NCBI GenBank assembly: GCA_023213315.1
Contig: JAKCPI010001876.1
Coordinates: 5,001 to 69,000, forward strand
Direction of reading: 5' to 3'
DNA from: Euborellia annulipes
Lineage: Eukaryota; Arthropoda; Insecta; Dermaptera; Anisolabididae
Length of the DNA stretch: 64,000 bases
A model generated the notes under the pieces. The model searched no databases, had not been told where the DNA came from, and worked only from the letters and a program-made list of their open reading frames with translations. The first letter of the stretch is position 1, and every line of letters starts with the position of its first letter. A program made the translations under genes and the position numbers. This document shows positions 23,691-36,600 of this stretch, one piece after another.

Positions 23691-24666
23691 TTTTTTAATG
23701 AACTTTTTCGTCATAACAGACCATTATTTTTTTAGAAAGTCATAATAATTACAACAAGCACAATTTTAAAAAAATGACTGAACACCAGAGTTGGGTTTTA
23801 TACATGATTTTGTAGTTTTATATTAAAATCGCGGATAAAACTATAAAAAGTATAAAACTATGGCGGTTGTATACGCATGCGCGAACCCGACGGGAAAGGA
23901 AATTCAAATAAAATTAATTTATCTTTTTTCAGGGAGTGGGTTTTTTACAGTTTTTTACATCTGTCTAGTTTTATCCATTTATAAAACCGTGTTATACTTG
24001 GCGGGATAAAACTTGCCAACTTTGCTGACAATACAGCACACACCTTTCTATTAACGAAGATAAGGGGAGAGGGGAGGGCGACCCGAGTCTCTGCCTCCCC
24101 CTCCTTCCTCGCTACTGGCTAAAGAATAGAAGAAATAATAGTTATTTTAAAAGGAATAAGATTATTTTGAATTAGGAGACAATTTTTTTTTATCTTTGAA
24201 TGTTTAAAATTTTGGGTTAATTAAATGATTTGCTTTTACTTTAATTACTTTATCAGATCTAAAATAATGATTTTACTAAAAGCATTTGAATGTCATATCG
24301 TAAATCAGGGGAATGAAAAAATCCCTTCAAATAATACGTATTATAACATTTATAAATAATTTTATGAAATAGTTTAATAAATACAAAAAATAAATTGAGA
24401 AAATATTGAAAACAGGTAAAAAGAATCAAACATGGATGTCCTCTCTCTAGGAGTAGGTATCAACAATTGAATCTCTTCACCTATTCACTTGAGCAACAAA
24501 AATTGACTAAGATGATAATAAACTATGTTTAAGTTAATATTTGAAGGGATTTTTTGTCGATTATAGCCCGGAGTTGGTGTTGTGTTTGATTTTGTATAAA
24601 TTTTATTGCATTCCTTTTGTCTTTTTCGAGATAAGAATGTCAAATATTTTTTGTTCCTCTCGACAG

Positions 24667-24699
24667 GGTGCTAGAACGCCAGACATCAGACAGTTAAAG
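24667..24699 (+). CDS. Candidate 33-nt microexon (GARTPDIRQLK)
   Basis: A pyrimidine-rich acceptor (TTGTTCCTCTCGACAG) precedes, and AAAG|GTAACA follows, an 11-codon block. Only one of its three frames is open, in phase 0 at both ends. It could follow the microexon at 20694-20705, also phase 0. I cannot link it to a known protein. Confidence 0.3.
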
Positions 24700-24759
24700 G
24701 TAACATACAGGTAGCTGATGATTTGGCGAGGTAGAAAGTATGTTTACGATAAATGCGCC

Positions 24760-24960
24760 GTGGGGAGGGAGGGGGTGACTGGTCGCAAAGCACACAATTT
24801 TTTCTTAATTTCGGGAATTTTAGGATGAACGCACACCGAACGAACAAAAACGTTTCGATCAAAATGTTTTGTCCGCGAGGAAAAAGTTGTGCGTTTGGAT
24901 AAAGGGGGTAATTGCCCCCTTTACCCCTCCCCCTCCCCTCCTTGTATCCGCCCTTGTTAA
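24760..24960. mobile_element. Decayed TGACTGGTCGC / CGCCCTTG-ended repeat
   Basis: A G-run and TGACTGGTCGCAAAGCACAC at the left and CCTTGTATCCGCCCTTG at the right match the elements at 54.8 and 57.9 kb. A GAACGCACACC insertion related to the 35.6- and 40.3-kb foldbacks lies inside. Confidence 0.5.
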
Positions 24961-26060
24961 GGAATGAAATAAAGTCTAATAAAGAGGGCTAAAAAGAGAA
25001 AATGTAGGACTTGCTCATCCTGAAAGTTGTTCCTTATTTAAATATCTGTCGTTTACAATTTTTTTAAAAGAAAAAATCATATACAATTCATGTAACGATG
25101 TACAAATCTGGACCTGATCTCATTTACTAGATATTTAAAAAAATGCTTATGAAATAAATATAATATCATAGGAGAAGAAGAAAGTTTAATAGTAAAAATT
25201 ATGATGATAATATAAAAAAATAAAGTTGAAAGAAACTAATTGAATGGAACCATGGACATTAATTTATTAACCTAAAATTAAAAAAAAAAAAAAAAAAAAC
25301 GAATTTGATTTGCAAGGGATATAACGATTGTAATAAAAATAGTGCAAAATGAGGAGAAAAAAAATTAAATTTCTTCTGGATCCAAAGGCAACAATTTTTG
25401 GGGGTTCGGAAAGCTTTTGGGGAGCCTCTGGTTTTCCATCCGAAATACAGGATAAAGTCGAACTATGCAATTTTCTATTTTCTGGGCCAAATAATAAATT
25501 ATTTTTCTAAAAAGAATAGCAAAAAATTAATTCCTTACAATTAGGTCGAGGCTACTCTATATTACAAGAGATATATTAAAAAAAAATAAAAAAACTTCAA
25601 AGATGGTTGGTTCAATGGTTAAACTGTCGTCTAATCACCCCCCCCCCCTGTTTTGAATGCTTTGCGTTTAAACATTAGCTAATTTGTGATTTACCATGAA
25701 TTTTCGTGATTACTCATATTTGACATTTTCTTAATTATACAATAATTTTCCTTCCGTTGTGCATCGAATTGATGTAGCAGTATGAGTCAGGGAGAGAGAG
25801 AAGAGATGACTTGATAAATAGTAAAAAGAAAAGAGAGCCAGTCAAAAAGTAAAGATTTGTATGACTTTTTAGAATTCATTGGATCACTTAAAGATTAAAC
25901 AAATAATCTTCGGAGTAAAATTAAATGCACGAAGTTAGTCGTTTACAGATTGTGTAAATTTGTATAGTGAATTGCATTAATGAGTCATATAAGGAATATC
26001 CGAAGAATAATACACCAGTCTTGATGGGTCTCACAATTTGATTTGGCCAATATTTCAACT
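24961..26060. other. AT-rich intergenic stretch
   Basis: No exon or repeat recognised. There is a homopolymer A run near 25280 and a C run near 25640. Confidence 0.4.
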
Positions 26061-26085
26061 GTCTCCATCGAATCATATTTTTGCA

Positions 26086-26120
26086 CTGAAGATGACCAGG
26101 CCTGGTTGGTCAGAAATATT
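26086..26120 (+). ncRNA. Decayed hammerhead-like motif
   Basis: CTGAAGA followed by TGACCA / TGGTCA arms that pair over 6 bp and then GAAA. The GTC cleavage triplet and stem I pairing are missing, so it is a relic at most. Confidence 0.3.
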
Positions 26121-26295
26121 TATAAAATAAAAATTATTCCCTGGATATTCCTTAATTTAAGTATTTCGTTGAGTGATAATTTTCCATAGAGACATTATTT
26201 TAACATAAAATATTTGCAAATTTTTTTTAAAATATAGAAAAGAAAAAAAAAGGTCGAGTTTATAAATCAGCTCAATGCATACCGAGTTAAAAAAA

Positions 26296-26380
26296 AATCT
26301 GGTGTGACTGTTCGCAGGGCACACAACTCTACATTCGTTAATAGAAAGTTGTGTTCTGTGCTTGTCACGCCGGATTTTTT
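26296..26380. repeat. CTGGTGTGAC hairpin repeat, copy
   Basis: AATCTGGTGTGACTG and the closing TTGTCACGCCGGATT with conserved inner CACACAACT / AAAGTTGTGT arms. Confidence 0.7.
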
Positions 26381-26459
26381 GTGTCGATATAATTGAACAG
26401 ACACCACACAGCCCCCCCCCCCCACACACAGACAGACAGAAAGACTATGTTGTAAAAAC

Positions 26460-27412
26460 CTCTTTTTCAGACCCAGGGGACCTCAAAACGCAAACATTTT
26501 TGACATAAAACTACTACTTTCTCTCTATATATTTACAAATATATATAGGTAAGAGAACGTAAAAAGCCAACTGTAAATTATTTAGGTTCATATTTTCATA
26601 AGTTGTATTGCCATGGTAACCAAAACTTATTCAAGTGGAAATATTTGTTCGATTTGTGATCAAGAAGAGGTCAAAGCAGATGAAATATTATAATAAAATA
26701 AATTACAAAAGATAAAAGGCTTCATTCTTAAAGATATTATAACGAATTCATTCATTTTTTTTATGACGTTATCCATTCATATTATATCATTTAACAAAAG
26801 GTACTGATTGAATGAGATCGGATAATAAAAGATCTATGATTTATGGGGGATCCCATAAATCCATCCAAATTTTTACTTAAATCTATACAATCAAAAATGC
26901 CAATTTTAGGTAAAAATAAACAAGAAAGGAGACAGAATTGTAGAAGTGATTCAAAGGATGGAAGAAGATCATTTACAAAAAACAACTTTCTCATACCCTT
27001 CGGTAAGAGAAAGTTGTGCACCATGCTGTAACACCAGATTTTTCGTGTCGAGATATATTAAGTTTCCCATAGCACCTTAGTTTCAAACTTGCATTTTAAA
27101 TGTTGACTGCTTGTAATAAATAAACTATGGTTATTTTTCAAAATTTTCATCTCATATTGTATTTGGATATTTTTTACACAATAGAGAATCCTAAATAAAT
27201 ACAAAATTTAATAAGAATTGGATAAATTTTATTAAATGTGTGAATCGATTTTGAATCGAAATTTACATGCAAATCCCCATAGGGATTTAACATTGGATCT
27301 ACGGAAGGAAGAGCCGGAAAATGAATTTGAAAATCTGAAATACTTGTACATCAGTAAAGTATACTTTTTTCACAAATAATAAAATTTAGAGAAAGTAATG
27401 CATTTAAACATT
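26460..27412 (-). mobile_element. ACTTTCTC-family repeat, inverted
   Basis: Inverted homology to 1051-2016: GACCCAGGGGACCTCAAAA and ATATAGGTAAGAGAA at the left, then a half CTGGTGTGAC hairpin (about 26990-27045), then ATATTAAGTTTCCCATAGC. The region 26600-26980 between them is unique-looking AT-rich sequence. Confidence 0.5.
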
Positions 27413-27758
27413 ATTTGATAAATTTTGACAAGTGTAACAACAATCAAACTAACAAATCCATTTGTTGTTGTTCTTTTTATTCAGAATTTTATTTTGAATT
27501 ATATATAATGTCAAAAATTATCAAAAGTCCCAAGTCGGGAGAGATCATTTGCAAAATATTATACACAGCAAAACCTCCTTTCGGTATTAGAACAAAGAGA
27601 GCAACAACAATCAAACCCACAAATCCATTTGTTCGTTAATTATTTCTAATCGTAAAGTATCTTGGGTGTTTTTAAAAGTTTGACGCGGAAAACAATATAA
27701 GGAGAAGAGAATAGTTTTCTAATTTCACTGAAAACCGGCTAGCGCCAAATTAACATAC

Positions 27759-27930
27759 CTTGGTGGTGGTTGGGTGTCTGTAATGCCGGTAGGTCGGTAC
27801 CCGTAGCCGTAGGTTGTTCGTTGATCGGTGTTCGTCGATGTGTGTGGGCGTGCGGCCGTTTCAACGTCTCGCGCTCAGGGCGGACGGAGGGGAGACGCTC
27901 GTCGCCGCCCATCATATCCCCCACTCTTTT
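27759..27930 (-). other. GC-rich exon-like block, minus strand
   Basis: A GC-rich island ends CACCAAG before the strong donor GTATGT on the minus strand. An open frame beginning MGDMMGGDERLPSV... spans it. Spliced in phase to 21709-21850, this frame would stop after about seven codons, so it is more likely a 5' UTR exon with an upstream ORF than coding sequence. Confidence 0.3.
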
Positions 27931-28286
27931 TTCTCTCTCCTTTAACTTTACTTGTTCATTTCATTATAAACACTAGAAAAGAAAATTAATGAATTAGAAA
28001 ATTGAAAAAATAAATTTTGAGAAAATGTATAGAAAAGAGAAAGTGTATTGTTAATATCTCAACTAACTTATAAATTAGTGTTTGTATTAAGAAGGAAGGA
28101 GTCGCTATCAATATTACTACAAAAATTATTCTTTTGAATTAACTATGCGCTGACAGAGGGTGTTCAAAATATGGATTGAATCGGTCTGCAGAGGGTGGTT
28201 AATTTGTCCCTGCCCGATTTTCTCAGCATCTTCTGGACCAAATCCCTTGAGTTAGCATTAATAATTGCTAAGATTCAAACCTCTTG

Positions 28287-28826
28287 TACAGTAGGATGGC
28301 CCTTATTTAAAAAAAATGTGGAATTTTATCGACCTCCAGCCGGAAATTGGTTTAGAATGTCAAAAAAATCAGCTATAGACTTTCGAACGTTACTTTTCAA
28401 AATTTAAAATTTTTTAACAGCAAATTTCATTTTTGATACCAGCAACAATCAAATTGACATTTAGACATCAAATTTGAATTCAGTGACTTAAAAAACCTAT
28501 GAAACGACAACACAATAATATTTTTAAAAAATTGTTATATTGGTTTAATTTGATGACATTTTTGACAGCTAGGACTGTCAAAAATTCATTTTTGACAGTT
28601 AATTCGAACTCACCGACCCTCTAAAAACGTAAATATACCAAGTTTCATAATTTTACAAAGAAATTTTTAAAACTAATATTTTTAAAGTCTATTATTGCCA
28701 TAAAAAGCCCATATACTAGGGTAAAACCTGTGTTAAAAATCTGAAAAAATTCAGGGCATTTATTTTTCTTTGACTTTCTAAACCAATTTCCGAGTTTTTT
28801 TTCACAATAAGGGCCACCCTATTGTA
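28287..28826. mobile_element. MITE of about 540 bp with TACAGTAGGRTGGCCC ends
   Basis: TACAGTAGGATGGCCCTTAT at the left is matched by the inverse of GGGCCACCCTATTGTA at the right. A second inverted pair (GAAATTGGTTTAGAAWGTCAAA) lies further in. It has no coding potential. Confidence 0.7.
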
Positions 28827-29165
28827 CAGTCCAAACAAAAAAACAAAATTGATTTAAAAATATATCTTATTTATTTATTCTCCTCAGAACCCAGGCTTCG
28901 ACCAGTGTTCCACGGGTCTTCCTCAGTGAGAAGAGAGCCTGGAACATGCCCACATATGTTATCATGATAATTATGTCTCAACCCTACCAATTGCTAAATC
29001 TATAATCCTGGGCGGGAGCAAAATGTTAATAATTGAGATGGACTAAATTTCAAATCAGTTAGGGGGTAGGGCTGGAATTAAACAAGCCCTCGGTACTTAC
29101 ATTATAAATTTCTGGTTTAGCCTATTTCAACATAATAGGCCTATATTCTTAAATAGGGAATACAG

Positions 29166-31352
29166 GGGTTAGACAAAATAAACATCGCTTTGTCCCGCGA
29201 TGCGGGGTCGGCGGACCCCCTCTTTCCCTCCAACCCTTCCGGGCCGCAGACAGGGGGGGAGGGGGGTCCCCGGGGCCCGGGCCTCCGAGGGGGCCCGGGC
29301 CCATTGCGCCCCACCTTAAAATTCGAATGAAAATTAAGTTTCATGGTTAAAATTTCAATTCAAAAAATCATTTTCATGAAATTTTTTTCCTCAAGGGGCC
29401 CGGGCCCTTTAAGCTCAAATCTTAATATTTCAATTAAAAAATATCATTTTCTTGAAATTTTTTTCCTCAAGGGGCCCGGGCCCTTTAAGCTCAAATTAAA
29501 ATTTCAATTTAAAAAAATATCATTTTCTTGAAATTTTTTTCTTCTGGGGGCGCCCTTTAACCTCAAATCTTAAAATTAGGAACCGACCGAATATTCGGTT
29601 TCGGTTACGGTTTCGGCCAGTTTCGGCCAAAAATCATGGTTTCGGCCGTAGTTTCGGTTTCGGCCAAAAAGTGGCCGAACCTTTCGGCCGCGAAACCAGA
29701 GTCTGAAAAAATGGGATGAGACTCGCATGCAAAAAAAAAAAGGTCAAATAATTTGCACTTGAGGGAGAAAAATTTAGTCTCCCTAAAAAAAAGGTAAAAT
29801 GATTTTCACGGGAGGGAAAAAAATTCAAAAAAAAAAGGTAAAATGAAAAAAATTTTTATAGGAAATTCAAGTTTCGGTTTCGGTTACGGTTTCGGCCGAA
29901 ACTAAGGTTGAGGCCGAATATTCGGTTTCGGTTGAAAATCTTGTTTCGGTCGGACCCTACTAAAATTTCAATTTAAAAAAATATCATTTTCTTGAAATTT
30001 TTTTCTTCAGGGGGCCCGGGCCTTTTATCCTGAAATCAAGTTTGATCTTTTTCACGACTCAGGATAGCTAAAAACGCAATTTCAGTGGCTAATTTTCAAA
30101 AACTTTCCATCCCCCCAGATTTCCCGAATTTATCTGTCCGGATCTGGCCTCAATAAATTATTGTAACTCTTTGGTTAGGAAATTTTGAAAAAATTTTAAA
30201 TAACTTTATTTAAATAAATATTTTAAGCTAGGTATAACTATTTCAAAAGTTGTCTCAAAAACTGTGTAAAAAATTGTTGGCATGAAGGCCATAATAGCCT
30301 TTATATACTAAAAAAAAAACTTTAAGTTTTTTTTTGGGGGGGGGCCCGTATTAGAAGTAGCCCCGGGGCCCGTCAAGTCGTCGCGGCCCTGACCCTATCA
30401 TACGTTTTACCGACCGGAATAAATAGGACAGGCCGGCCCGTCGCACGGTCTGACGCCTGTTGAAATGAGGAAGAAGGAGGCAGACATTTAAAGAACTGAA
30501 GGACTGCCTGTCCCAGCTCGGGCAGCTCGTGGTCGCCATCCACGTACCCACAAGATATGGGCCCCTGAGCAAAAATATAGTAATATTTATTTATTAAAAA
30601 TGTGTTGAGGTACCATTTGCTTGTAGAAATTTGGGGTTACTTTGGGGGTACTCTAGGATGTCTATCCTAAGTTTTAGACCTCGAGGTCTTTGTGCTAACT
30701 TGTGGGCCCCACGGGGGTGTGCAAAAACCTCAAAATTTTTTAACTTTTTTTCAGTTTTTCGCTTATACTGTATCTCAAAAACTAAGGATATTTTGTGCTC
30801 CAAAGTCCTATGCAAAGCTGTAGAGGATTGTATTTTCTAAAATTTGGTTGATAAAACGAATTTGTAGACCCAATATTAACCGAGATACAGCCGATCAAAG
30901 TTCCTATTTTTTTTTTTTTACATTTCGAGAAACTTTGAATTTTTTTCAGTTTTTCGCTTATATCTCGTAAGCATATTTTGTGGACCATAGTACAATCCAA
31001 AGTTGTAGACCTAATATTAACCAAGATACGGCCTATCAAAGTATCTATTTCGAGAAACTTTGTCTAACTTTGGTCAGCCGTATCTCGGTTAATATCGGCT
31101 CTACAAAATACTAAAAAAAAAACAAAATATGCTTAGTTTACAAGATGAAAGGGAAAAATGAAAAAAGTTCAAAGTTTTAGGTTCCCCCCCCTAGCTAGCA
31201 CATGGCCTTCGAGGCGGAAAACTTAGGATAGACATCCTAGAGTACCCACAAATAACCTGTAAAAATTTCTACAAGCAAATAAATGGTGGCTCAACACATT
31301 ATTAATAATAAATATTGTCTATTTGTCCGCTGTTCATATTATTTTGTCTAAC
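29166..31352. mobile_element. Tc1-like element ends enclosing repeats (tentative)
   Basis: GGTTAGACAAAATAA at the left and its inverse at the right are Tc1/mariner-style ends. The interior does not encode a transposase. It holds three tandem GGGGCCCGGGCCCTTTAAGC segments (29390-29560), a TTTCGGTTTCGGCC-rich block (29580-29960) and a separate inverted-repeat element (30595-31305). The outer pairing could be coincidental. Confidence 0.4.
30595..31305. mobile_element. 710-bp inverted-repeat element
   Basis: AATGTGTTGAGGTACCATTT...CTTGTAGAAAT on the left is matched inverted at 31260-31305. A second inverted pair around GGATGTCTATCCTAAG (30656 and 31215) lies further in. Internally, 'TATCTCGGTTAATATCGG'-like phrases occur in inverted copies. 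No gene. Confidence 0.65.
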
Positions 31353-32703
31353 CTCTTATTCTCTTTCCATAGGAGAAAAATTAACCTGCTGGGTATACTA
31401 GCATAAGTAGACATGACAGTAAGTTTAATTAAGAGGCTATCATATTTTCAAGTAATTGTCTTGTGACACTGAATTTATCAACACTGGGCTAATATAGGAG
31501 AAGGTACTATTTGTTCATTCCTGTCACCCTTTGGTTTTTAATTGAAAATTTAATACCGAAGTCAAATTATGCTTCCTCGTATATTTAACTTGAATTACAT
31601 ACTCAATTTGAATGTTTGTGAAATGAGTAATCGACTTTTAGTTATAATAGGTAAGTGAAGCTATAAGAAAATAAAAGTTACAAATATTTACCAATTTAAG
31701 TAAATTCATTGTAGCTAAATCTCAAGGAAGTGGAATTTCTCTGATTGGGAAATAGGCTGTAGATCTCAGCAAGTTTTTGACAGAAAGGAAGGAGTTTCAT
31801 TGTTGCGGTATATGAAGACAAAGGCAGTGAGCTGTAAACATATGGAAAAATTTTAATAAAAATACGTCCATTAAATTGTAATTAAGAAAAAATTAATTAA
31901 AAAGATGGAGGATAAAGAATAAAATTTGGGATATATGGAGGGAAACGATTATTGGATCATTTATAAAGCGATTTTTGGTTCATTTATTTCATAAAGCACA
32001 AAAATTCTGGAAATTAATTTAAAGATGTAGAATTTATCTTAAAAATATAAGGTTAAAGAAGAGTTTATAAAAACCTAATGAAATGAAAAATTCTAGTCAA
32101 TTTTATACGGCTTTTTTTATGTTCAGATTTGTTTGCTACTTTCAAATGATAAATGGTGTATTATTTCTATTTGATTCATATGTAGGATCACATAAAATAA
32201 TACTGAATCAAGTGAGAATCGGATTAAAATAATTTTTAGAAAAAAATTATAATTCTATAATTACATTTTTCATCAGTTCTCAAATCTTTTCAAAGGTTTT
32301 AGTATTTTCATTTAAAGATGGCTTCCACCCCACCACAGAAGATTCAAATGCCAACACTAGCACTATCTAGCGAATAGAAGAGAAACTAAATGATCAGCAG
32401 AAATACCAACTTATGGATTATAATAATTTATTAAACAAATAATTTATATTCTAATAAAAATCCAAACTAATATAATAATTAATAAATTAAAATAAGATAA
32501 AAAATTATGAATACGCCAAAATAAATATTTTTATATTTAACGTGAGACGCGCCACAGATAGTCTGCGAAATTTGAAAAAATTGGGGTAGAAAAATTTTTC
32601 AATCGTTGATAAATTCAAAATTATAAACTACAAAAAAAATTTAATAAAGTACATTGTAATATTTATCAAATAATGGGAGAGACTAGGGTTTTCAAAAATT
32701 ATC
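31353..32703. other. Intergenic stretch, nothing recognised
   Basis: AT-rich. A 19-codon frame starting ATGGCTTCCACCCCACC at 32319 is too short to call. Confidence 0.4.
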
Positions 32704-32711
32704 ATTAGAAG

Positions 32712-33003
32712 CATGGGCGTACCCAGGACCAAATCTAGGGGGGAGGGGGCATGGTCAGATCATGGTCGTCCAGGGGGGGGGGGGCAGATCATGGTCGTCC
32801 AGATTGTGACATAGCTATTTTTTATATAGAGGGGAAAAGCCTTCGAATTAAAGGCCTAAAAACCCTCGAGTCCTAACAAAAAAAATCATTCCCCGTCGCC
32901 ATCCCCCAATTTTGTTTTGTTTCATCACTTTATAAACATTTAATTTTATTTTTTTGCTTCTAGGGGGGGGGGGGGCAGCTGCCCCTCGCTGGGTACGCCC
33001 ATG
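32712..33003. mobile_element. hAT-like MITE with exact 8-bp duplication
   Basis: Ends CATGGGCGTACCCAG and exact inverse. ATTAGAAG occurs on both sides (32704-32711 and 33004-33011). The body is dominated by G runs and an internal direct repeat of CAGATCATGGTCGTCCAG. Non-autonomous. Confidence 0.85.
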
Positions 33004-33607
33004 ATTAGAAGGTGTAATCCGCGAATATCAACCTTCTTCACAAAATGATAGAACAGAGGCGAAAAAATTAAGTCCATCCATTTCTTTTAATGGAACATAG
33101 TGCACTACATCTTAATAAAATAATATATATTGTATGATATATTTTTTTTTAAATATATGTAATTTATTTATATCTTTTGTATATATAATTTATTTATAAA
33201 TAAAAGGTTTAAATATTTTTTTCAACTAATTATATAAATTTATTTAATGGAAATTTGTTTAAATTTCCATATATATTTTTTACTTTTTTTTTTTTGCATT
33301 TATTCACCTACATCTAAAAAAATTATTTTCTCAATTTATTGCACTGTGTACCACACGACTGGTATATGAAAAAATCAGGATTGAGCAAATTATTTTTTTA
33401 GGTGTATGTATATATAAATAATTGTAATGTAAATAATATAATAACTATTGAGCAAAAGACAAGAGAGCTTCTACAAAATTCGTTGCTTGCAATCAAGACA
33501 AAACATCTTATGAAGATGTTGGATAAATTGAATTACATAAAAACAAAGGTAAAATACCCAATGCCTTTGCTTTATAAATAATAAATAAATTTTTCTTCTT
33601 TATATTC

Positions 33608-36600
33608 TTATAAATAAGTCCTAGGATGGGTTTTGATATGAACTTTAAGGTCACCCATTAGTGAAAACGTCTCTTCACAAATATTGCATTTATAAGGTTT
33701 TTCGCCAGGATGAGTTCTAATGTGAATATTAAGGTCCCCTATAAGCGAGAAGAGTTTACCACAAATGTCACATTTATAAGGTTTCTCCCCTGAATGGCTT
33801 CGTATAACGTGCTTTTTAAGATTTCCTTCTAAAGAAAACTCCTTTTTACAAACTTCACATTTGTAAGGTTTTTCAACGGTATGAGTTAATAAATGACGTT
33901 TAAGATGCTGTAATTTAGTAAATTGTTTGTCACAAATAGTACACCTATTTAAATCTTCCGTAGAGTGAGTGAGCTGATGTCGTTTGAGATGAGCTAGGAG
34001 AGTAAATTTTCTATTACACACATCACACTTAAAAGGTTTCTCGCCGGTGTGAGTTCTAATATGTGGTTTAAGAGCAGATAATTGGGCAAATTTCTTTCCA
34101 CAAAGTTCACATCTAAATGGCTTTTCGCCAGTGTGTATTCGAAGGTGAGATTGTAATTTTGAAGGGTAAACAAACTTTTTGTTACAATATTTGCAAACAT
34201 TTCTTTGTATATCTGAATTCGTCTTCTTTAAAAATGTCTCTAAAAAAAAAAAATTTAATTATTTTAATAAATGAGTTTTGAAAATAAATAAATTGATTTA
34301 ATTACCAGTATTTGCCTGGAAAAATAAAATATATTTATGTAAAGAATCTATTCCCTTTGCTATACATTTTGTATAGTGTTTATTCAAATAAAACAAATTA
34401 ATAAAATTTGTTTTACATAATAAACAAGGAAAAACTGGACCTGGAAAAAATTATTTTTATTAATTATAATTAATCTAAAGCAAAATAGATCGGAAGCTTT
34501 GTTATATATATATAGTAATAGTCTGATGAGATAAAATTGCTTGGATTTTGTACTGAAGGGGGTTTCTTTATTTAGAAGGCTAAGTCACTTGACCAATGGC
34601 TATGAATGAAGAAACCAGTTTTTTTTTTAAACACTCACACTTCTTTCTCACTCACACTTACATTCACACAGTCTTTTCGGCAACTTAGGCCATTTACACT
34701 TTTACGATATCCTTTATAGAGATTAATATACATATTAGGGGTCCAGGCATTCTTATTTAAGCCATTTGGTATCCAAATGGTTTAAATAAAATCATCGGAC
34801 TGCCTGGGGTCCGAACCCGCGACTTTTGGTATAAGTGGTTAGCACGCTAACCCCTACACCAAGCCCTGAGGGCAAACCAGTTCTTACTATCACAAAATAA
34901 GAGAATATTTTTACTTAAGATTCTAAAGGGGAAGGAAAAATCTGGCATGATTGGACGACAGCATTCTGTGCTTGTCACACCAGATTTTTTTGTGTCTAAA
35001 TATTTGGAAATTTGATTTATAATATACCTAAAAAAAAAAAATTAAAGAGCATTAACTTAAGACAAAAAAATTTAATAAAATGTCCTTCTGATGTAAAAAA
35101 AAAAGTTGACCTCACAAAAATTTATTAGTTTAAATAATTCTTTTCTGAGATTATTTATCCAAAATCTTCCGAAGTGGTTATCTAGGTGACGCTGAGCGAA
35201 AGATCCTTTGGGGTTTTGAAGGTCCACTAATATTCACAAAAGATGCACTTCCTATGGAACATAAAGTTAAAAATTAAGTGAGTCTGGCATGTATTAAAAA
35301 TTTTTAACAAAGAGATGATTCGAATATTATATTTTAATACTGTATTAACTAATTAAAGAAACTATTGGATTTTTCATGTTATCAATCTACCAAAATAAAA
35401 GCATAAATCTATTAGTTATTTAGTTAAATCATTTTGTTTTTTAGACGACCATAGGTAATATTTTTCCACCCATATCTCTATCAAGTCAGAATTTCAGTCG
35501 GCAGGATGGTCATTTAATAAATAGGATTGAATTAATATAATCCAAAGAATTCACCGTTGGCACCAGTTGAATCATTCTTAAATTTCATCATCTAATCATA
35601 GATAAATAAATAACTCAAGGTTAAGTTTCAAAAGGATTTTATTTTAGCTTAGGCTGAACGCACACCAATTGAGCAAAAACGTTTTTAGACAAAACGTTTT
35701 GTCCAAGAGCGTTTTGCTCAATTGGTGTGAAACTGCTCATATAAACTAAAATAAAAACCTTTTTGAAACTTAAGCTTGTGTTTTTTTATTCATCTATAAT
35801 TAGATGATAATTTAATTAAATACGAATAATTATCTTGGCTGGAATGTATGTGACTCAAATGAATTAGATTGGTCCAAAATTAACGATGATTTTGTTTTCT
35901 TTTACTTTCATTAAATTCACTGTACAAACACATCGTTCTCTGTTTATAGATAAAATCGCATGTGGAAAATCTTATTAATGTCTAGTATTGTATATATATT
36001 ATATATTATGTTCTTCCACTTTGAAAAGGATGTAAAGTCATTCCGAGATCTGAATAAATCTGTAAATAACAAGTTGATTGAGGTTTAAAAAGTTAAAATC
36101 GAGGGGCACAAGAAGAGGTTGTAAAAGGGCGGCCTACAGATTTTAATGATGATCGTCTTCTGGCAGCCTTGGAAAAGGAGCAGAGTTTGGCAGGCCGAAC
36201 ATTTCAATGTCGATCATTCCAGGATTGTCTCAAAAAATTATACAACTCTCCGACAAAATGAAAGCAGATCGTGTTTACATTTTCAGAGAATTATTGTTTT
36301 TAAGGCAATGGACCATAGTTCGATGTTCAGTCACCATTCGGGTTGTCAAATTCTTGTCCTTTTCCATGGCAGTCAAAGATTTTGGATCATCAAAATTTTA
36401 TCGCGCTCCTATTCTTGAGGTTTGAGTCGCTCGATTTTAAACAATCTTTTAACTTCGTTGTTTGTGAAATGACTTTGAAACTTTCCATCCTTTTTCAAAA
36501 AGTGATAGATCTTAAAATGTCAAACTGAATATGTATATGTGCATTTTTATCTATAAACAGAGAAAGATGTTTATTAATTAAAAACAGTGCAATGAAAGTA

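Noticed and set aside
28195..28407. 70-codon plus-strand frame
   Set aside because: Half of it lies inside the TACAGTAGG-ended MITE; no domain.
33994..34200. 68-codon frame overlapping the zinc-finger exon
   Set aside because: Out-of-frame shadow; the zinc-finger frame continues through this stretch to the acceptor at 34240.
34797..34870. Possible tRNA gene
   Set aside because: B-box present, but it is the head of a SINE bounded by a 9-bp target duplication.
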